Shown here piece after piece: positions 9,082-17,885 of a stretch of 64,000 nucleotides of DNA (position 1 is the stretch's first letter; every line of letters begins with the position of its first letter). Origin of the DNA: Ructibacterium gallinarum (GTDB taxonomy: Bacteria; Bacillota; Clostridia; Monoglobales; Monoglobaceae); assembly GCF_014982785.1 (NCBI RefSeq), contig NZ_JADCKB010000013.1, positions 1 to 64,000 of the forward strand, given 5' to 3'. A program made the position numbers and the translations under genes. The notes beneath the pieces were generated by a model. The model saw nothing but the letters and a program-made list of their open reading frames with translations. It had not been told where the DNA came from and ran no database searches.

Positions 9082-12000
9082 ATGAAAAGATATTTCTTTC
9101 GCTTTACAGCAATTTTTATTGGTTTTTTGCTTGCGGCGTTTCCGTCTGGAGCAACCGCTGATACAAAAAAGCAACAATTATTGCAAGAAGTGCAGGTGAA
9201 TGAAACGAATTTTCCAGATGCCCGTTTTCGGGAATGGATTTTAAACCGAAATAATTTAGATGGTGCCGGCACAGATGCGATTTTAACTTTGGAAGAAATT
9301 GAAAAAATTAAAAGTATTGATGTGTCGGGCTTGGCAATTGAAGATTTAAAGGGAATAGAGATATTTTCTGCTCTTACTACCTTAAGGTGCAGTCGTAATA
9401 ATCTTCAGGAATTGCATGTAGATCAAAATACGCAGTTAACAGGATTATATTGCAGTTATAATCAGATCCGTGAATTAAACCTGGTTAGTAATACGCTTTT
9501 AAACAGCTTAAATTGCAGCTTTAATAAATTAAATTCTTTAGATCTTTCCGGTAACTCTCAGCTTACCGTGTTAAACTGTGAAAGCAATTATTTAGAAGAA
9601 TTAAATCTTGCAAGTTGTAACTCTTTGATTAGTCTGTACAGTAGAAATAATTTGCTCAAACAGCTTGATCTAAACGATTGCATTAAGCTGGAAAGCATTG
9701 ATACATCCAGCAATCAACTAACCTCTTTAGACATTCAGGCTTTATCGGAATTAAAGTTTTTATATGCAGATGTAAATCATTTGCAAGCATTGGATGCCAG
9801 TCAAAATCAAAATTTAGAGGATCAGGGTTTAGTAATTCGCGAAAATGATTTAACGGAAATCCACTTGCCAGTGCAAAATAAATTAATTATGCGCCCGGAA
9901 GATTATGCGCAGCAGAACCCTCAACAAGGATATGATTTGGTTGAATGGTATTTTGACAGTCTTGGAGGACAGAGAGTAGAAGGAGAATTTCAGGCAAATG
10001 GGCAGGTGCTTTATGGAAAACGTATGCCCAATCAATATACTGTTTATTTTTCCGGAAATAATGGAAGCGGCAATATGTCTTCCATTGCTGCCGTTTATGA
10101 TCAGGAATTTACGCTTCCTCAGTGTACTTTTACTCGATATGGGCACAATTTTAGTACTTGGAATACAGTTTCTGGCGGTTTTGGCGATTCCTATACGGAT
10201 CAGCAAACGGTTCATAATCTGGCAGGAAAGACGCAGGGAAGCAGAGTTACGCTTTATGCACAATGGCAGCCAATTCAATATAAAATTGCTTTTGATCCAA
10301 ATGGCGGTACAGAGACTTCAGAAATGCCGGAGCAGAGTGCAGTCTATAACAGAAGTTTTACTTTACCGCCCTGTACCTTTGAGAGAGAAGGATTGGAATT
10401 TGCAGGATGGTCGCGCAGTCCTGAAGGAAAAGTACAGTATACAGATCAAAGTGTGGTTTATAATTTGACAGCAGAGGAAGGTGAAACAGTTACTTTATAT
10501 GCTATTTGGCGAACACCGATATCAGAAATTCAAAAACCGTATTTAGAGCGATTGGAAACTGCATTTCGACAGTTTGCATCAGAAAATTACACTTCACAAG
10601 ATTGGGAAGTTTTGTCAGAAGCATATGCTTCGGCATTAGATGATATACAAAACTCTGATGACTCGTTTATGATGAATTTATATTGTGAAACAGGAATTCG
10701 TCAAATGGAAAAAGTTATTACTAAAACCCAAAGAGTAGATGAGGTATTGCAGGGGTGGCAGACATCTCACAGTATGGTATTAAGTATGTTGGTTTCTGAT
10801 TCTTTAAATGAAAGCAATGGCACGTGGACATCAGAACAGGCTCTTTTGGCTTTAAAGGAGTTGGAAGGAGAAGGATTATATCAATATTCAGATTTGACCC
10901 GGCCTGAAGATCTAGAGGAGGTCTGTGGTGCTGTGGTGAAGCGCTTGGAAGAAACCTCCAGCAAATTAATCGAGTTAAAGCAAGCGGCAGATTGGATTGT
11001 ACAGCTTGGTGATGCAGCTACCAAACCAATGGAGCAGGTAACGTCATCCGAAATGAGTGTATATCAAAATTGGATGACCCAGTATGAAGCTTTTAGTGAA
11101 AATCAAAAAAAATGGATTGATGCAAAGGTGTTTGAGCGATTAAATGAACGAAAAGCATTGTCGGAAGAAAAACAAGGGGCAGCTACAGCATTGAGAACAG
11201 CTTATGAAGCTTTTGACCTTACTTTATATTCCGAACAGGGCAAAGCAGCACTGCTTTGGGCTTTTCAGGATGGTATCGAGGCTGTGGAAAAAGCCGTTTC
11301 TAAAGATGAGGTGCAAAACGTGTTGGATGCGTGCTGGAAAGCGATGAACGATGTCCCGAAGGCGGATGAAGAATCCTCCGGTGGCTCGGGCGGTTCTGGT
11401 GGTTCAGGCGGTTCAGGTGGCTCCGGTGGCTCGGGCGGTTCTGGTGGTTCGGGCGGTTCAGGTGGCTCCGGTGGATCCGGTACGGATAATGACACTACAG
11501 ACATTGTTACTGATTCAGAAACTGGGGCCAAATTAGAAATAACAAAGCAGGAGAATGGAAGTCTTGCGGTTAAAATTTCAGTTCAGATACCAGAAGCTCT
11601 TCAAGGTATTTGGATTACCATACCTTGCCAGGCCAATGCAGCTTCTGCAGCATTTTTGCTGGAAGAAAATGAACAAAAAGTGATACGCAAATCGGTAGTG
11701 ACACCGCAGGGACTTCGTGTGTGGATTGAAAAATCTGGAAGTATAATTATTGCTGAGAAAAAGCAAAGTTTTATTGATGTTTCAGCGGATGCATGGTATG
11801 CGGATACAGTCCAGATGGTTTCGAACCGAGAAATCTTTAAAGGAACGCATGAAACAAAATTTTCTCCTGAAGAATTTATGAGTCGAGCAATGCTTGCGGC
11901 GGTACTCTACCGCTTAGAAGGAGAACCATCAGCAGAAATAAAAAATATTTTTGAAGATGTGGTTTCTAATGCCTGGTACGCAGAGGCTGTATATTGGGCA

Positions 12001-12324
12001 GAGGCAAATGGCATAACCCAGGGAACTGCTCCCGAAAAATTTGAACCCGAACTTTATATTTCCCGGGAAAGTTTTGCGGTCATGTTATACCGATTGGCAA
12101 ATAAACTAAATATAATAACGGAAGCAGATAGTGATATTTTAAAAGAATTCAAAGACCGGGAAACTATATCAACTTGGGCAGAAGAGGCGATTGCATGGGC
12201 ATGCAATATGAAAATACTTGAGGGAAGCGATGATGGCAGATTGTACCCGGGTATGGATTGCAGCCGTGCAGAAGGCGCTGCAATGTTGATGCGATTCTTA
12301 ACTGTACTCAGTGAGCAGCAGTAA
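9082..12324 (+). CDS. SLH-anchored surface protein with leucine-rich and InlB-type repeats
   Basis: The 1080-residue protein has a signal peptide (residues 1 to about 26, ending near ATA). Next come an LRR cap (around VNETNFPD) and roughly eight leucine-rich repeats of about 21 residues (about 90-275). Two Listeria/Bacteroides-type (InlB B) repeats follow, each ending in LYAQW or LYAIW (about 310-475). Then come an alpha-helical stretch (480-755), a Gly-Gly-Ser linker of 11 units (about 767-799), a short beta-rich region and three SLH domains (about 895-1080) that should bind cell-wall polysaccharide. The layout predicts a wall-attached adhesin or binding protein; the ligand is unknown. GAAGGAGA lies upstream of the ATG. 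No partner gene is adjacent and it has its own terminator. Confidence 0.9.
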   Translation: MKRYFFRFTAIFIGFLLAAFPSGATADTKKQQLLQEVQVNETNFPDARFREWILNRNNLDGAGTDAILTLEEIEKIKSIDVSGLAIEDLKGIEIFSALTTLRCSRNNLQELHVDQNTQLTGLYCSYNQIRELNLVSNTLLNSLNCSFNKLNSLDLSGNSQLTVLNCESNYLEELNLASCNSLISLYSRNNLLKQLDLNDCIKLESIDTSSNQLTSLDIQALSELKFLYADVNHLQALDASQNQNLEDQGLVIRENDLTEIHLPVQNKLIMRPEDYAQQNPQQGYDLVEWYFDSLGGQRVEGEFQANGQVLYGKRMPNQYTVYFSGNNGSGNMSSIAAVYDQEFTLPQCTFTRYGHNFSTWNTVSGGFGDSYTDQQTVHNLAGKTQGSRVTLYAQWQPIQYKIAFDPNGGTETSEMPEQSAVYNRSFTLPPCTFEREGLEFAGWSRSPEGKVQYTDQSVVYNLTAEEGETVTLYAIWRTPISEIQKPYLERLETAFRQFASENYTSQDWEVLSEAYASALDDIQNSDDSFMMNLYCETGIRQMEKVITKTQRVDEVLQGWQTSHSMVLSMLVSDSLNESNGTWTSEQALLALKELEGEGLYQYSDLTRPEDLEEVCGAVVKRLEETSSKLIELKQAADWIVQLGDAATKPMEQVTSSEMSVYQNWMTQYEAFSENQKKWIDAKVFERLNERKALSEEKQGAATALRTAYEAFDLTLYSEQGKAALLWAFQDGIEAVEKAVSKDEVQNVLDACWKAMNDVPKADEESSGGSGGSGGSGGSGGSGGSGGSGGSGGSGGSGGSGTDNDTTDIVTDSETGAKLEITKQENGSLAVKISVQIPEALQGIWITIPCQANAASAAFLLEENEQKVIRKSVVTPQGLRVWIEKSGSIIIAEKKQSFIDVSADAWYADTVQMVSNREIFKGTHETKFSPEEFMSRAMLAAVLYRLEGEPSAEIKNIFEDVVSNAWYAEAVYWAEANGITQGTAPEKFEPELYISRESFAVMLYRLANKLNIITEADSDILKEFKDRETISTWAEEAIAWACNMKILEGSDDGRLYPGMDCSRAEGAAMLMRFLTVLSEQQ
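11380..11478 (+). repeat. In-frame 9-bp tandem repeat encoding eleven GGS units
   Basis: Eleven GGN-GGN-TCN units are arranged as two 45-bp blocks (11380-11424 and 11425-11469) that differ at one base, plus a final unit. This suggests a recent 45-bp duplication and a length-variable linker between the repeats and the wall anchor. Confidence 0.95.
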
Positions 12325-12361
12325 AATGACATTTTGATTCAGAGGTAATGCTAGCAGTTTT

Positions 12362-12390
12362 GGGATTCCTTCGGGGATCCCTATTTTTAT
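12362..12390 (+). terminator. Intrinsic terminator with UUCG tetraloop
   Basis: An 8-bp stem (12362-12369 with 12374-12381, one G·U pair) is closed by C(TTCG)G and followed by TATTTTTAT. It ends the transcript of the SLH/LRR gene. Confidence 0.88.
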
Positions 12391-12406
12391 GCAAAGTAGA
12401 AGGTTG

Positions 12407-12436
12407 TTCATAAAATAGGCGATTGCAGAATAGATA
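12407..12436 (+). promoter_or_regulatory. Weak candidate sigma-E promoter of yabP-yabQ
   Basis: TTCATAAA (12407-12414), a 14-bp spacer and AATAGATA (12429-12436) loosely resemble the sigma-E pattern expected for these mother-cell genes. The match is poor in the -10, so this is only a suggestion. Confidence 0.25.
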
Positions 12437-12467
12437 TGGACTATGAAATATTTTTGGAGGTATGAAT

Positions 12468-12740
12468 ATGGAAGAAGAAAAAAGACATTTTATTACCATG
12501 GAAAACCGGGAAAAACTTACAATTACGGAGGTGGAAGACGTAGAAAGTTTCGATGAAGAAAAGGTGGTGGTTTATACCTCTATGGGAACAATGACGGTGA
12601 TTGGCAGTGAGTTTAGAATCCATAAATTAAATGTGGAGGATGGGCAGTTGGTCATTGAAGGAGAAATCGATGAAATTAAATACAGCCAAACCAGAGAAAC
12701 GTCAAACCAGGGAGGATTTTTTTCGCGATTATTTCAGTAA
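12468..12740 (+). CDS. yabP: Sporulation protein YabP
   Basis: A 90-residue beta-rich protein of the YabP/YqfC family. In Bacillus subtilis yabP is transcribed in the mother cell together with yabQ. The ATG at 12468 is preferred because GGAGG ends 7 nt before it; the ATG at 12462 leaves only 1 nt. The gene is followed 27 bp later by yabQ, then by the divIC-type gene, the same order as in B. subtilis (yabP-yabQ-divIC-yabR). The upstream neighbour yabO found in Bacillus is absent. The molecular role of YabP is not established. Confidence 0.92.
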   Translation: MEEEKRHFITMENREKLTITEVEDVESFDEEKVVVYTSMGTMTVIGSEFRIHKLNVEDGQLVIEGEIDEIKYSQTRETSNQGGFFSRLFQ

Positions 12741-12767
12741 ATATATGCAGATAAAGGGGGCATCATT

Positions 12768-13358
12768 ATGGAACTGTCCTATCATATCGGCATAGCGTAT
12801 TTTTTATGGTCGCTGCTGGCTGGATCCGTTTTAGCGCTGCTCTATGATGTCCTGCGGGCAGTGAGAAAAATGGCAGGAGGTTCAGGATTTTCTGTTAATA
12901 CAGAAGATATTCTTTTTTTTCTGTTTGCGGGAATTATTTTATTTTGGATGGCTTTTTATAAAAATGGCGGGCAGCTTCGCTGGCAAGGATTTTTAGGTAC
13001 AGTGGCAGGATTTATTATTTATCGATGTATTTTTCGAGATTTTATTACAAATGCTATGATCCGATTCTGTGGCATTTTTATCAATATCTTGACCTGGATA
13101 TTAAAAATGGTTTTATTGCCATTACGTTTGGTTTATCGTATCATAAAAAAACCATTTGTTGTTGTGGGATGGTATACTAGGCAAAGTGCACAGAAAGCAG
13201 AGGGAGCAATGCGGCTCCGTTTTGAGCGGCGGAAAATGAGAAAAAAATGCCGCAAAGCCGAAAAGAAAAAAAGATTGGCCGAGCAAAAAAGAAAAAAACA
13301 ACAAAATAAAGAACAGTATTTATCAAATCCGCAACAGCGAAAAAATAAAACACGGTGA
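12768..13358 (+). CDS. yabQ: Spore cortex biosynthesis membrane protein YabQ
   Basis: The 196-residue protein has about four hydrophobic segments in its first 120 residues (for example residues 9-27, 45-63 and 75-90), then a basic, Lys/Arg-rich cytoplasmic tail (about 150-196). This fits YabQ, a mother-cell membrane protein needed for the spore cortex in B. subtilis. AAAGGGGG precedes the ATG. It is co-directional with yabP and probably in the same transcript, while the next gene has its own consensus promoter. Confidence 0.93.
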   Translation: MELSYHIGIAYFLWSLLAGSVLALLYDVLRAVRKMAGGSGFSVNTEDILFFLFAGIILFWMAFYKNGGQLRWQGFLGTVAGFIIYRCIFRDFITNAMIRFCGIFINILTWILKMVLLPLRLVYRIIKKPFVVVGWYTRQSAQKAEGAMRLRFERRKMRKKCRKAEKKKRLAEQKRKKQQNKEQYLSNPQQRKNKTR

Positions 13359-13397
13359 ATATAAGCCAGGAAAATTAAGAAAAGAATGAATTTTTCG

Positions 13398-13426
13398 TTG
13401 ACAAAATACCTGCTTTAGAGTATAAT
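13398..13426 (+). promoter_or_regulatory. Perfect consensus sigma-A promoter
   Basis: TTGACA (13398-13403), 17-bp spacer, TATAAT (13421-13426), about 43 bp upstream of the divIC-type start. It separates vegetative septum expression from the sporulation genes before it. Confidence 0.92.
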
Positions 13427-13469
13427 CAAAATATATCTTTGTATATAATTGCAGAAAGGCGGAGTTGGC

Positions 13470-13844
13470 GTGAGCAAGGTGCTGCATGGAAAGCAGGAGA
13501 AACATCCTTCTCAGGCAAAATCGGGAGTCGGTTCAGGAAGCAAACGCAGACTGAATTTACGGCGATTTTTGACAGTCTTATTGGTATTTGGGTTTGCGGT
13601 CTATTTTGTTTATATTATGATTTGGCAGCAGGTGACTATTTCGCGTAAAAATAAGGAGATTAATGCTCTGGAGGAAAAAATCAGCGCTGCAAACCAACAG
13701 ACAGAGGAGCTGCAGCAGCAATTAGATCATTTAAATGATCCGGAGTATTTAGAACAGATCGCGCGTGAAAAGCTTGGACTGGTCCGGCCGAATGAACGGG
13801 TCTTTGTTGACGCAAACAAAAGTGAAGCTAATCAAGGGGATTAG
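13470..13844 (+). CDS. divIC: Septum formation initiator, FtsB/DivIC family
   Basis: The 124-residue protein has a basic cytoplasmic N-terminus, one membrane helix (about residues 34-53) and an extracellular coiled coil (about 56-90), then the family end motif around REKLGLVRPNE. DivIC works with FtsL and DivIB at the division septum to activate septal wall synthesis. A GTG start at 13470 is chosen because AAGGCGGAG lies 5 nt upstream; a longer TTG reading would include that site. Position after yabQ and before yabR matches B. subtilis divIC. The symbol is assigned by family and synteny. Confidence 0.9.
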   Translation: MSKVLHGKQEKHPSQAKSGVGSGSKRRLNLRRFLTVLLVFGFAVYFVYIMIWQQVTISRKNKEINALEEKISAANQQTEELQQQLDHLNDPEYLEQIAREKLGLVRPNERVFVDANKSEANQGD

Positions 13845-13955
13845 ACCCTTTGAAGGAAAGACCAAAAGAAATGGGGAGCTAGGGTTCCTGATTAGTGAGA
13901 AGAATGATTAAATTTACATAGGAGGATTTTCCTCTGGGAAGGATTATGGAGAAGC

Positions 13956-14426
13956 ATGCAAATTGAAGTTGGTTCTATTGTAGAAGGCAAGGTTACAGGG
14001 ATAGCGGCATTCGGTGCTTTTGTTGAATTGGAAAACGGAAAAACCGGATTGGTACATATTTCTGAAATTGCCTCTGAGTATGTCAGCGACATTAAACAGC
14101 ATTTAAAAGAGGGACAGAAAGTAAAAGTAAAAGTCATTGGGATGGATAAAGGCAAAATCAGCCTTTCTATTAAACAGACTGAGACGGAAAGCGGCAAAAG
14201 GGAAGAACGTAGAGGTGCGCAGAAGAAACGTTCGGAAAGACGCGCGGCGCAGAATAGTGGCCCAAAACAGCCACCGGAAGAGTTTGAATTTGTCCGGAAA
14301 CGTACGGGGGATATGAGTTTTGATGATATGCTCCAGAAATTTAAGCAGGACAGTGATGAAAAATTTCAGGATTTGAAGCGAAGCAATGAAGGCAAGCGTA
14401 GCGGAGGATATAAACGGGCTTATTAA
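13956..14426 (+). CDS. yabR: S1-domain RNA-binding protein YabR
   Basis: An S1 RNA-binding fold occupies residues 1 to about 72 (VGSIVEGKVTGIAAFGAFV, then GLVHISEI and KGKISLSIK). A low-complexity basic stretch and an acidic, helical C-terminus follow. The 156-residue length is slightly above the roughly 130 usual for YabR/general stress protein 13. Such proteins associate with ribosomes or RNA, with no precise function known. GGAGAAGC precedes the ATG. The 111 bp upstream hold no obvious promoter, so read-through from the divIC promoter is likely. Confidence 0.9.
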   Translation: MQIEVGSIVEGKVTGIAAFGAFVELENGKTGLVHISEIASEYVSDIKQHLKEGQKVKVKVIGMDKGKISLSIKQTETESGKREERRGAQKKRSERRAAQNSGPKQPPEEFEFVRKRTGDMSFDDMLQKFKQDSDEKFQDLKRSNEGKRSGGYKRAY

Positions 14427-14456
14427 ACGGTAAGGATGGAGAAATAAGGTGAGTTT

Positions 14457-14897
14457 ATGGCAGGCGCAGTAATTGTATGGCTGGTAACAGCGGTGGTTCT
14501 TGGAATTATCGAAGGCCTGACGGTTGCACTGGTTTGCATCTGGATGGCTGTGGCAGCGGTTGCGGCGGCGGTAGCGGCCGCGCTGAATGCCAGCATTATG
14601 GTACAGATTTTGGTCTTTGCGGTTGTTTCGGTTGTATTGCTGATTTTGACTGCCCCGCTCAGCAGAAAGTTCCGCCACGGAAAACGTATCCGTACCAATG
14701 CGGACAGGCTTTTTGGACAAAAAGGGGTTGTGATTCGCAAAATTGATTCGGTCGAAAACAAGGGACAGATTAAGGTCATGGGACAAGTGTGGTCTGCCTC
14801 TGGTAAAGATGGACAGTCTTTTGCATGTGGCGAGGAAGTGTTGGTGGATCACATTGAGGGTGTTCATGCTGTGGTAACGGCTGTTTCGGATAAGTAA
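14457..14897 (+). CDS. NfeD family membrane protein
   Basis: The 146-residue protein has two or three hydrophobic segments (about 4-70) and then a C-terminal OB-fold-like beta domain (about 83-146, starting near ADRLFGQKGVV). This is the short NfeD type, which is typically encoded next to a stomatin/SPFH gene, as here (33 bp). Such pairs are thought to act in membrane microdomain organisation or membrane protein quality control. The start has AAGGTGAG upstream. Confidence 0.9.
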   Translation: MAGAVIVWLVTAVVLGIIEGLTVALVCIWMAVAAVAAAVAAALNASIMVQILVFAVVSVVLLILTAPLSRKFRHGKRIRTNADRLFGQKGVVIRKIDSVENKGQIKVMGQVWSASGKDGQSFACGEEVLVDHIEGVHAVVTAVSDK

Positions 14898-14929
14898 AGC
14901 TGATATCTTCCATCAAAGGAGAATGATGT

Positions 14930-15865
14930 ATGTTTATTTTTTTGATAGGGATTTTGATCGTTATTATTTTAGTCTTGTTGTCCTGTATTAAGATCGTTCC
15001 CCAGGCCCATTCTTATGTCATCGAACGGCTGGGAGCATTTCATGCTACATGGGGTGTAGGACTTCATTTTAAGCTTCCGCTCATTGAGCGGGTAGCAAAG
15101 CGGGTTAGCCTTAAGGAACAGGTAGTAGATTTTCCGCCTCAACCGGTTATTACTAAGGATAATGTTACCATGCAGATAGATACTGTGGTTTATTTCCAAA
15201 TCACTGATCCAAAGCTTTATACTTATGGTGTGGATATGCCAATGTCTGCAATTGAGAATTTAACAGCAACTACGCTGCGTAATATTATTGGTGATATGGA
15301 ATTGGATGAAAGTTTGACTTCCAGAGATGTGATCAATACGCAAATGCGTTCTATTTTAGATGAGGCTACGGATCCCTGGGGAATTAAAGTCAATCGTGTT
15401 GAGCTGAAAAATATTATTCCTCCAGCAGGTATTCGTGAGGCCATGGAAAAGCAGATGAAAGCAGAACGGGAACGTCGGGAGGCGATCCTTAGAGCTGAGG
15501 GCGAAAAGAAATCAGCCGTGCTGGTAGCAGAAGGTGAAAAAGAGTCTCGAATTTTGCAGGCAGAAGCTGAAAAGCGGTCTCAGATTTTACAGGCAGAAGC
15601 CGAAAAAGAAGCTGCGATCCGTATTGCAGAAGGTGAGGCACAGGCAATTTTAGAAGTACAAAAAGCAACAGCGGAAGGATTACGGATGCTCAATGAAGCA
15701 AGTCCCACACAGCAGGTCATTGCTATCAAGAGCTTAGAGGCATTTGCGAAAGCGGCAGATGGCAAAGCAACCAAAATTATTATTCCTTCAGAGATTCAAG
15801 GACTTGCGGGTCTGGCAGCTGGATTAAAAGAGCTTATCGTTGAGGAAAAAGCAAAAAGCGAATAA
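14930..15865 (+). CDS. SPFH/Band 7 (stomatin-like, QmcA-type) membrane protein
   Basis: An N-terminal membrane helix (residues 2-22) is followed by the SPFH domain (about 24-185, with [14 protein letters not shown] and [15 protein letters not shown]). A long Ala/Glu-rich helical region follows, with repeated AEGEK and QAEAEK units (about 186-245), then a C-terminal segment ending in acidic and lysine residues. The length of 311 is typical. It probably forms oligomeric rings in the membrane with the NfeD partner encoded just upstream. AAAGGAGAA precedes the ATG. Confidence 0.93.
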   Translation: MFIFLIGILIVIILVLLSCIKIVPQAHSYVIERLGAFHATWGVGLHFKLPLIERVAKRVSLKEQVVDFPPQPVITKDNVTMQIDTVVYFQITDPKLYTYGVDMPMSAIENLTATTLRNIIGDMELDESLTSRDVINTQMRSILDEATDPWGIKVNRVELKNIIPPAGIREAMEKQMKAERERREAILRAEGEKKSAVLVAEGEKESRILQAEAEKRSQILQAEAEKEAAIRIAEGEAQAILEVQKATAEGLRMLNEASPTQQVIAIKSLEAFAKAADGKATKIIIPSEIQGLAGLAAGLKELIVEEKAKSE

Positions 15866-15887
15866 CAGAAGGCAGTCTTGATTCCAT

Positions 15888-15936
15888 GCGGGAGGGGGAA
15901 TTTTCCCCTCCTGCTTTGGCGTCCCGGTTTCGGGAC
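15888..15936 (+). other. Two tandem hairpins between the SPFH gene and yebC
   Basis: A 10-bp GC-rich stem (15888-15897 with 15905-15914) is followed 6 nt later by a perfect 6-bp stem (15921-15926 with 15931-15936). Neither has a T-run, so they are more likely processing or attenuation structures than a strong terminator. Confidence 0.55.
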
Positions 15937-15975
15937 AGAATACAGAGAGTAAAGAGTTTAGGAGGTTTTACATTT

Positions 15976-16719
15976 ATGTCAGGACATTCCAAGTGGGCAA
16001 CTATCAAAAGGAAAAAAGGTGCCATTGATGCAAAAAGGGGTAAGATATTTACCAAATTGGGCAGAGAACTTATGGTCGCCGTGAAAGAAGGAGGACCGGA
16101 TCCGGATTCCAATTCCAAGTTAAGAGATGTGATTGCCAAAGCGAAGGCAAACAACATGCCAAATGATACCATTCAGCGCAGCATTAAGAAAGCATCAGGC
16201 GAAGGCAGCACCAATGAGTACTTTGAAATGGTTTATGAAGGCTATGGCCCCAGCGGAATTGCCGTGATTGTAGAAACACTTACGGATAACAAAAACAGAA
16301 CTGCCGGTGATCTTCGGCATTTTTTTGATAAGAATGGCGGAAATCTTGGACAAAATGGCTGTGTAAGTTTTATGTTTGATAGAAAAGGCGTGCTGGTGGT
16401 GGAAAAAGGCGATGGCATAGATGAAGATGCGCTGATGATGGACGCTTTGGAGGCCGGAGCAGATGATTTTAATGTGGAAGACGATTGTTATGAAATTTTG
16501 ACTGCGCCGGAATCGTTTAGCGCGGTGCGTGAAGCACTGGAGAAATCAGGGTATTCTTTTGTTCAAGCGGAAATTAACTATATTCCTCAGACTACGACAG
16601 TTTTAGAAGATCCGGAATCAGTAAAGAAAATGGAAAAACTTATTGACATGCTGGAAGAAAACGATGATGTACAAAATGTTTATCATACTTGGGAGATGCC
16701 GGAAGATTCGGAAGAATAG
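15976..16719 (+). CDS. yebC: YebC/PmpR family protein
   Basis: The N-terminal signature [18 protein letters not shown] and the EGYGPSG motif are diagnostic of YebC/TACO1. Members have been described as transcription regulators and as translation factors that help ribosomes through proline stretches. The 247-residue length is normal. ATG 15976 is chosen because the family starts at MSGHSKW and GGAGG lies 10 nt upstream. A hairpin pair precedes it and a terminator-like hairpin follows. Confidence 0.95.
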   Translation: MSGHSKWATIKRKKGAIDAKRGKIFTKLGRELMVAVKEGGPDPDSNSKLRDVIAKAKANNMPNDTIQRSIKKASGEGSTNEYFEMVYEGYGPSGIAVIVETLTDNKNRTAGDLRHFFDKNGGNLGQNGCVSFMFDRKGVLVVEKGDGIDEDALMMDALEAGADDFNVEDDCYEILTAPESFSAVREALEKSGYSFVQAEINYIPQTTTVLEDPESVKKMEKLIDMLEENDDVQNVYHTWEMPEDSEE

Positions 16720-16725
16720 GAAGAA

Positions 16726-16756
16726 AAAGGACGTTTTTTGACGTCCTTTCTTGCTT
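16726..16756 (+). terminator. Hairpin terminator after yebC
   Basis: An AAAGGACGT/ACGTCCTTT stem (around 16726-16734 with 16741-16749) follows yebC, with a short T-poor tail (CTTGCTT), so strength is uncertain. Confidence 0.55.
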
Positions 16757-16789
16757 CCCAAAACAGTTGGAATAAGAGGAGGTATTGTT

Positions 16790-17884
16790 ATGCCATCGTT
16801 TGTTCATACAGCAGATCTCCATTTGGACACTCCTTTTTCTGCCAGATTTACGCAGAGACAGGCAGAACTGCGCCGTCAGGAAATGCTGCAGACTTTTCAG
16901 AAAATTGCGCAGCGGGCGTCAGAGGCAGATCTTTTTTTTCTCAGCGGGGATATTTTTGACAGTGAATTGGTTTCTGGTGATACGATTGCGTTTTTAAAGC
17001 GATGTTTTTCAAATATGCCTCATACATTGATCTTTATTGCAGCGGGCAATCATGATCCATTTACCGAAAATTCCATTTACCACACATTGCAATGGGGTAA
17101 AAATGTTCATATTTTTTCTACTGAAATGGAATACGTTGATTTGCCCCAGTGGAATTTACGTGTACATGGACGTAGTTTTCGCGAAGAGCATGAACCACGA
17201 CCGATACTGACTGTTTTGGAGAAGAAAGAAAATTGGAGTAACGTTCTTGTCCTTCATGGTGATGTCATTGCCTCCGGGGAAAGTATGTATGGGCCTATAT
17301 TAAAAGACGATCTGGAACGTAGTGGAGTAGAATATGCAGCACTGGGACATATCCATCAATACAGCGGTATTCAAAGAGCTGGAGATACATTTTATGCATA
17401 TCCTGGAATCCCAGAAGGCAGAGGGTTTGATGAAACAGGCCGGAAGGGATTCATTGCAGGTGAAATTTCCAAAGGAAGAGTAACGGCAGAATGGATTCCA
17501 GTGAACCGGCGTAGTTTTTGGGAAATTACCGTTGATGTAAGTATGGCTGAAGATCGGATTCATGTTTTGGAAACCGTAAGAAATAAAATGAAAGAAAAAG
17601 GCAGTACAGATGATATTTTTCGAATTATCTTAACGGGAAAGCTGGATCAAAATTTGATTCAACCTGAATTGCTGGAAGATCAGCTGAAAGACAGTGCATT
17701 TTATTTTAATATTTTGAATCGAACCCGGCCTGCTTATTCTTTGCAGGAGATCGCAGAGGAACCCACTTTGCGGGGCGCATTTGTACGGGATATGCTGGAA
17801 AAAATGAAGAATATGCCGAAAGAGGAGCAGGAAATAGGATTTTTGGCTATAGAAATCGGATTGCGGGCAATGGAGGAACGATAG
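16790..17884 (+). CDS. Metallophosphoesterase of the SbcD/YhaO type (DNA repair nuclease)
   Basis: The 364-residue protein shows the calcineurin-like nuclease motifs in order: HTADLHLD (6-13), SGDIFD (52-57), GNHD (86-89), LHGD and GHIH, which bind two metal ions. The C-terminal region is a capping domain typical of YhaO. Its partner, an SbcC/Rad50-like ATPase, starts 1 nt after the stop codon, so the pair is translationally coupled. By analogy with SbcCD/Mre11-Rad50 it should act on DNA ends; a DNA substrate has not been shown for this branch as far as I know. ATG 16790 follows AGAGGAGG. Confidence 0.9.
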   Translation: MPSFVHTADLHLDTPFSARFTQRQAELRRQEMLQTFQKIAQRASEADLFFLSGDIFDSELVSGDTIAFLKRCFSNMPHTLIFIAAGNHDPFTENSIYHTLQWGKNVHIFSTEMEYVDLPQWNLRVHGRSFREEHEPRPILTVLEKKENWSNVLVLHGDVIASGESMYGPILKDDLERSGVEYAALGHIHQYSGIQRAGDTFYAYPGIPEGRGFDETGRKGFIAGEISKGRVTAEWIPVNRRSFWEITVDVSMAEDRIHVLETVRNKMKEKGSTDDIFRIILTGKLDQNLIQPELLEDQLKDSAFYFNILNRTRPAYSLQEIAEEPTLRGAFVRDMLEKMKNMPKEEQEIGFLAIEIGLRAMEER

Positions 17885-17885
17885 T

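Noticed and set aside
11380-11478. CRISPR-like regular repeats
   Set aside because: The 9-bp units are contiguous, in frame and encode GGS; there are no spacers or cas genes.
11265-11531. Minus-strand open frame with Pro-Glu-Pro repeats
   Set aside because: It is the antisense shadow of the GGS linker; no ribosome binding site and no family support.
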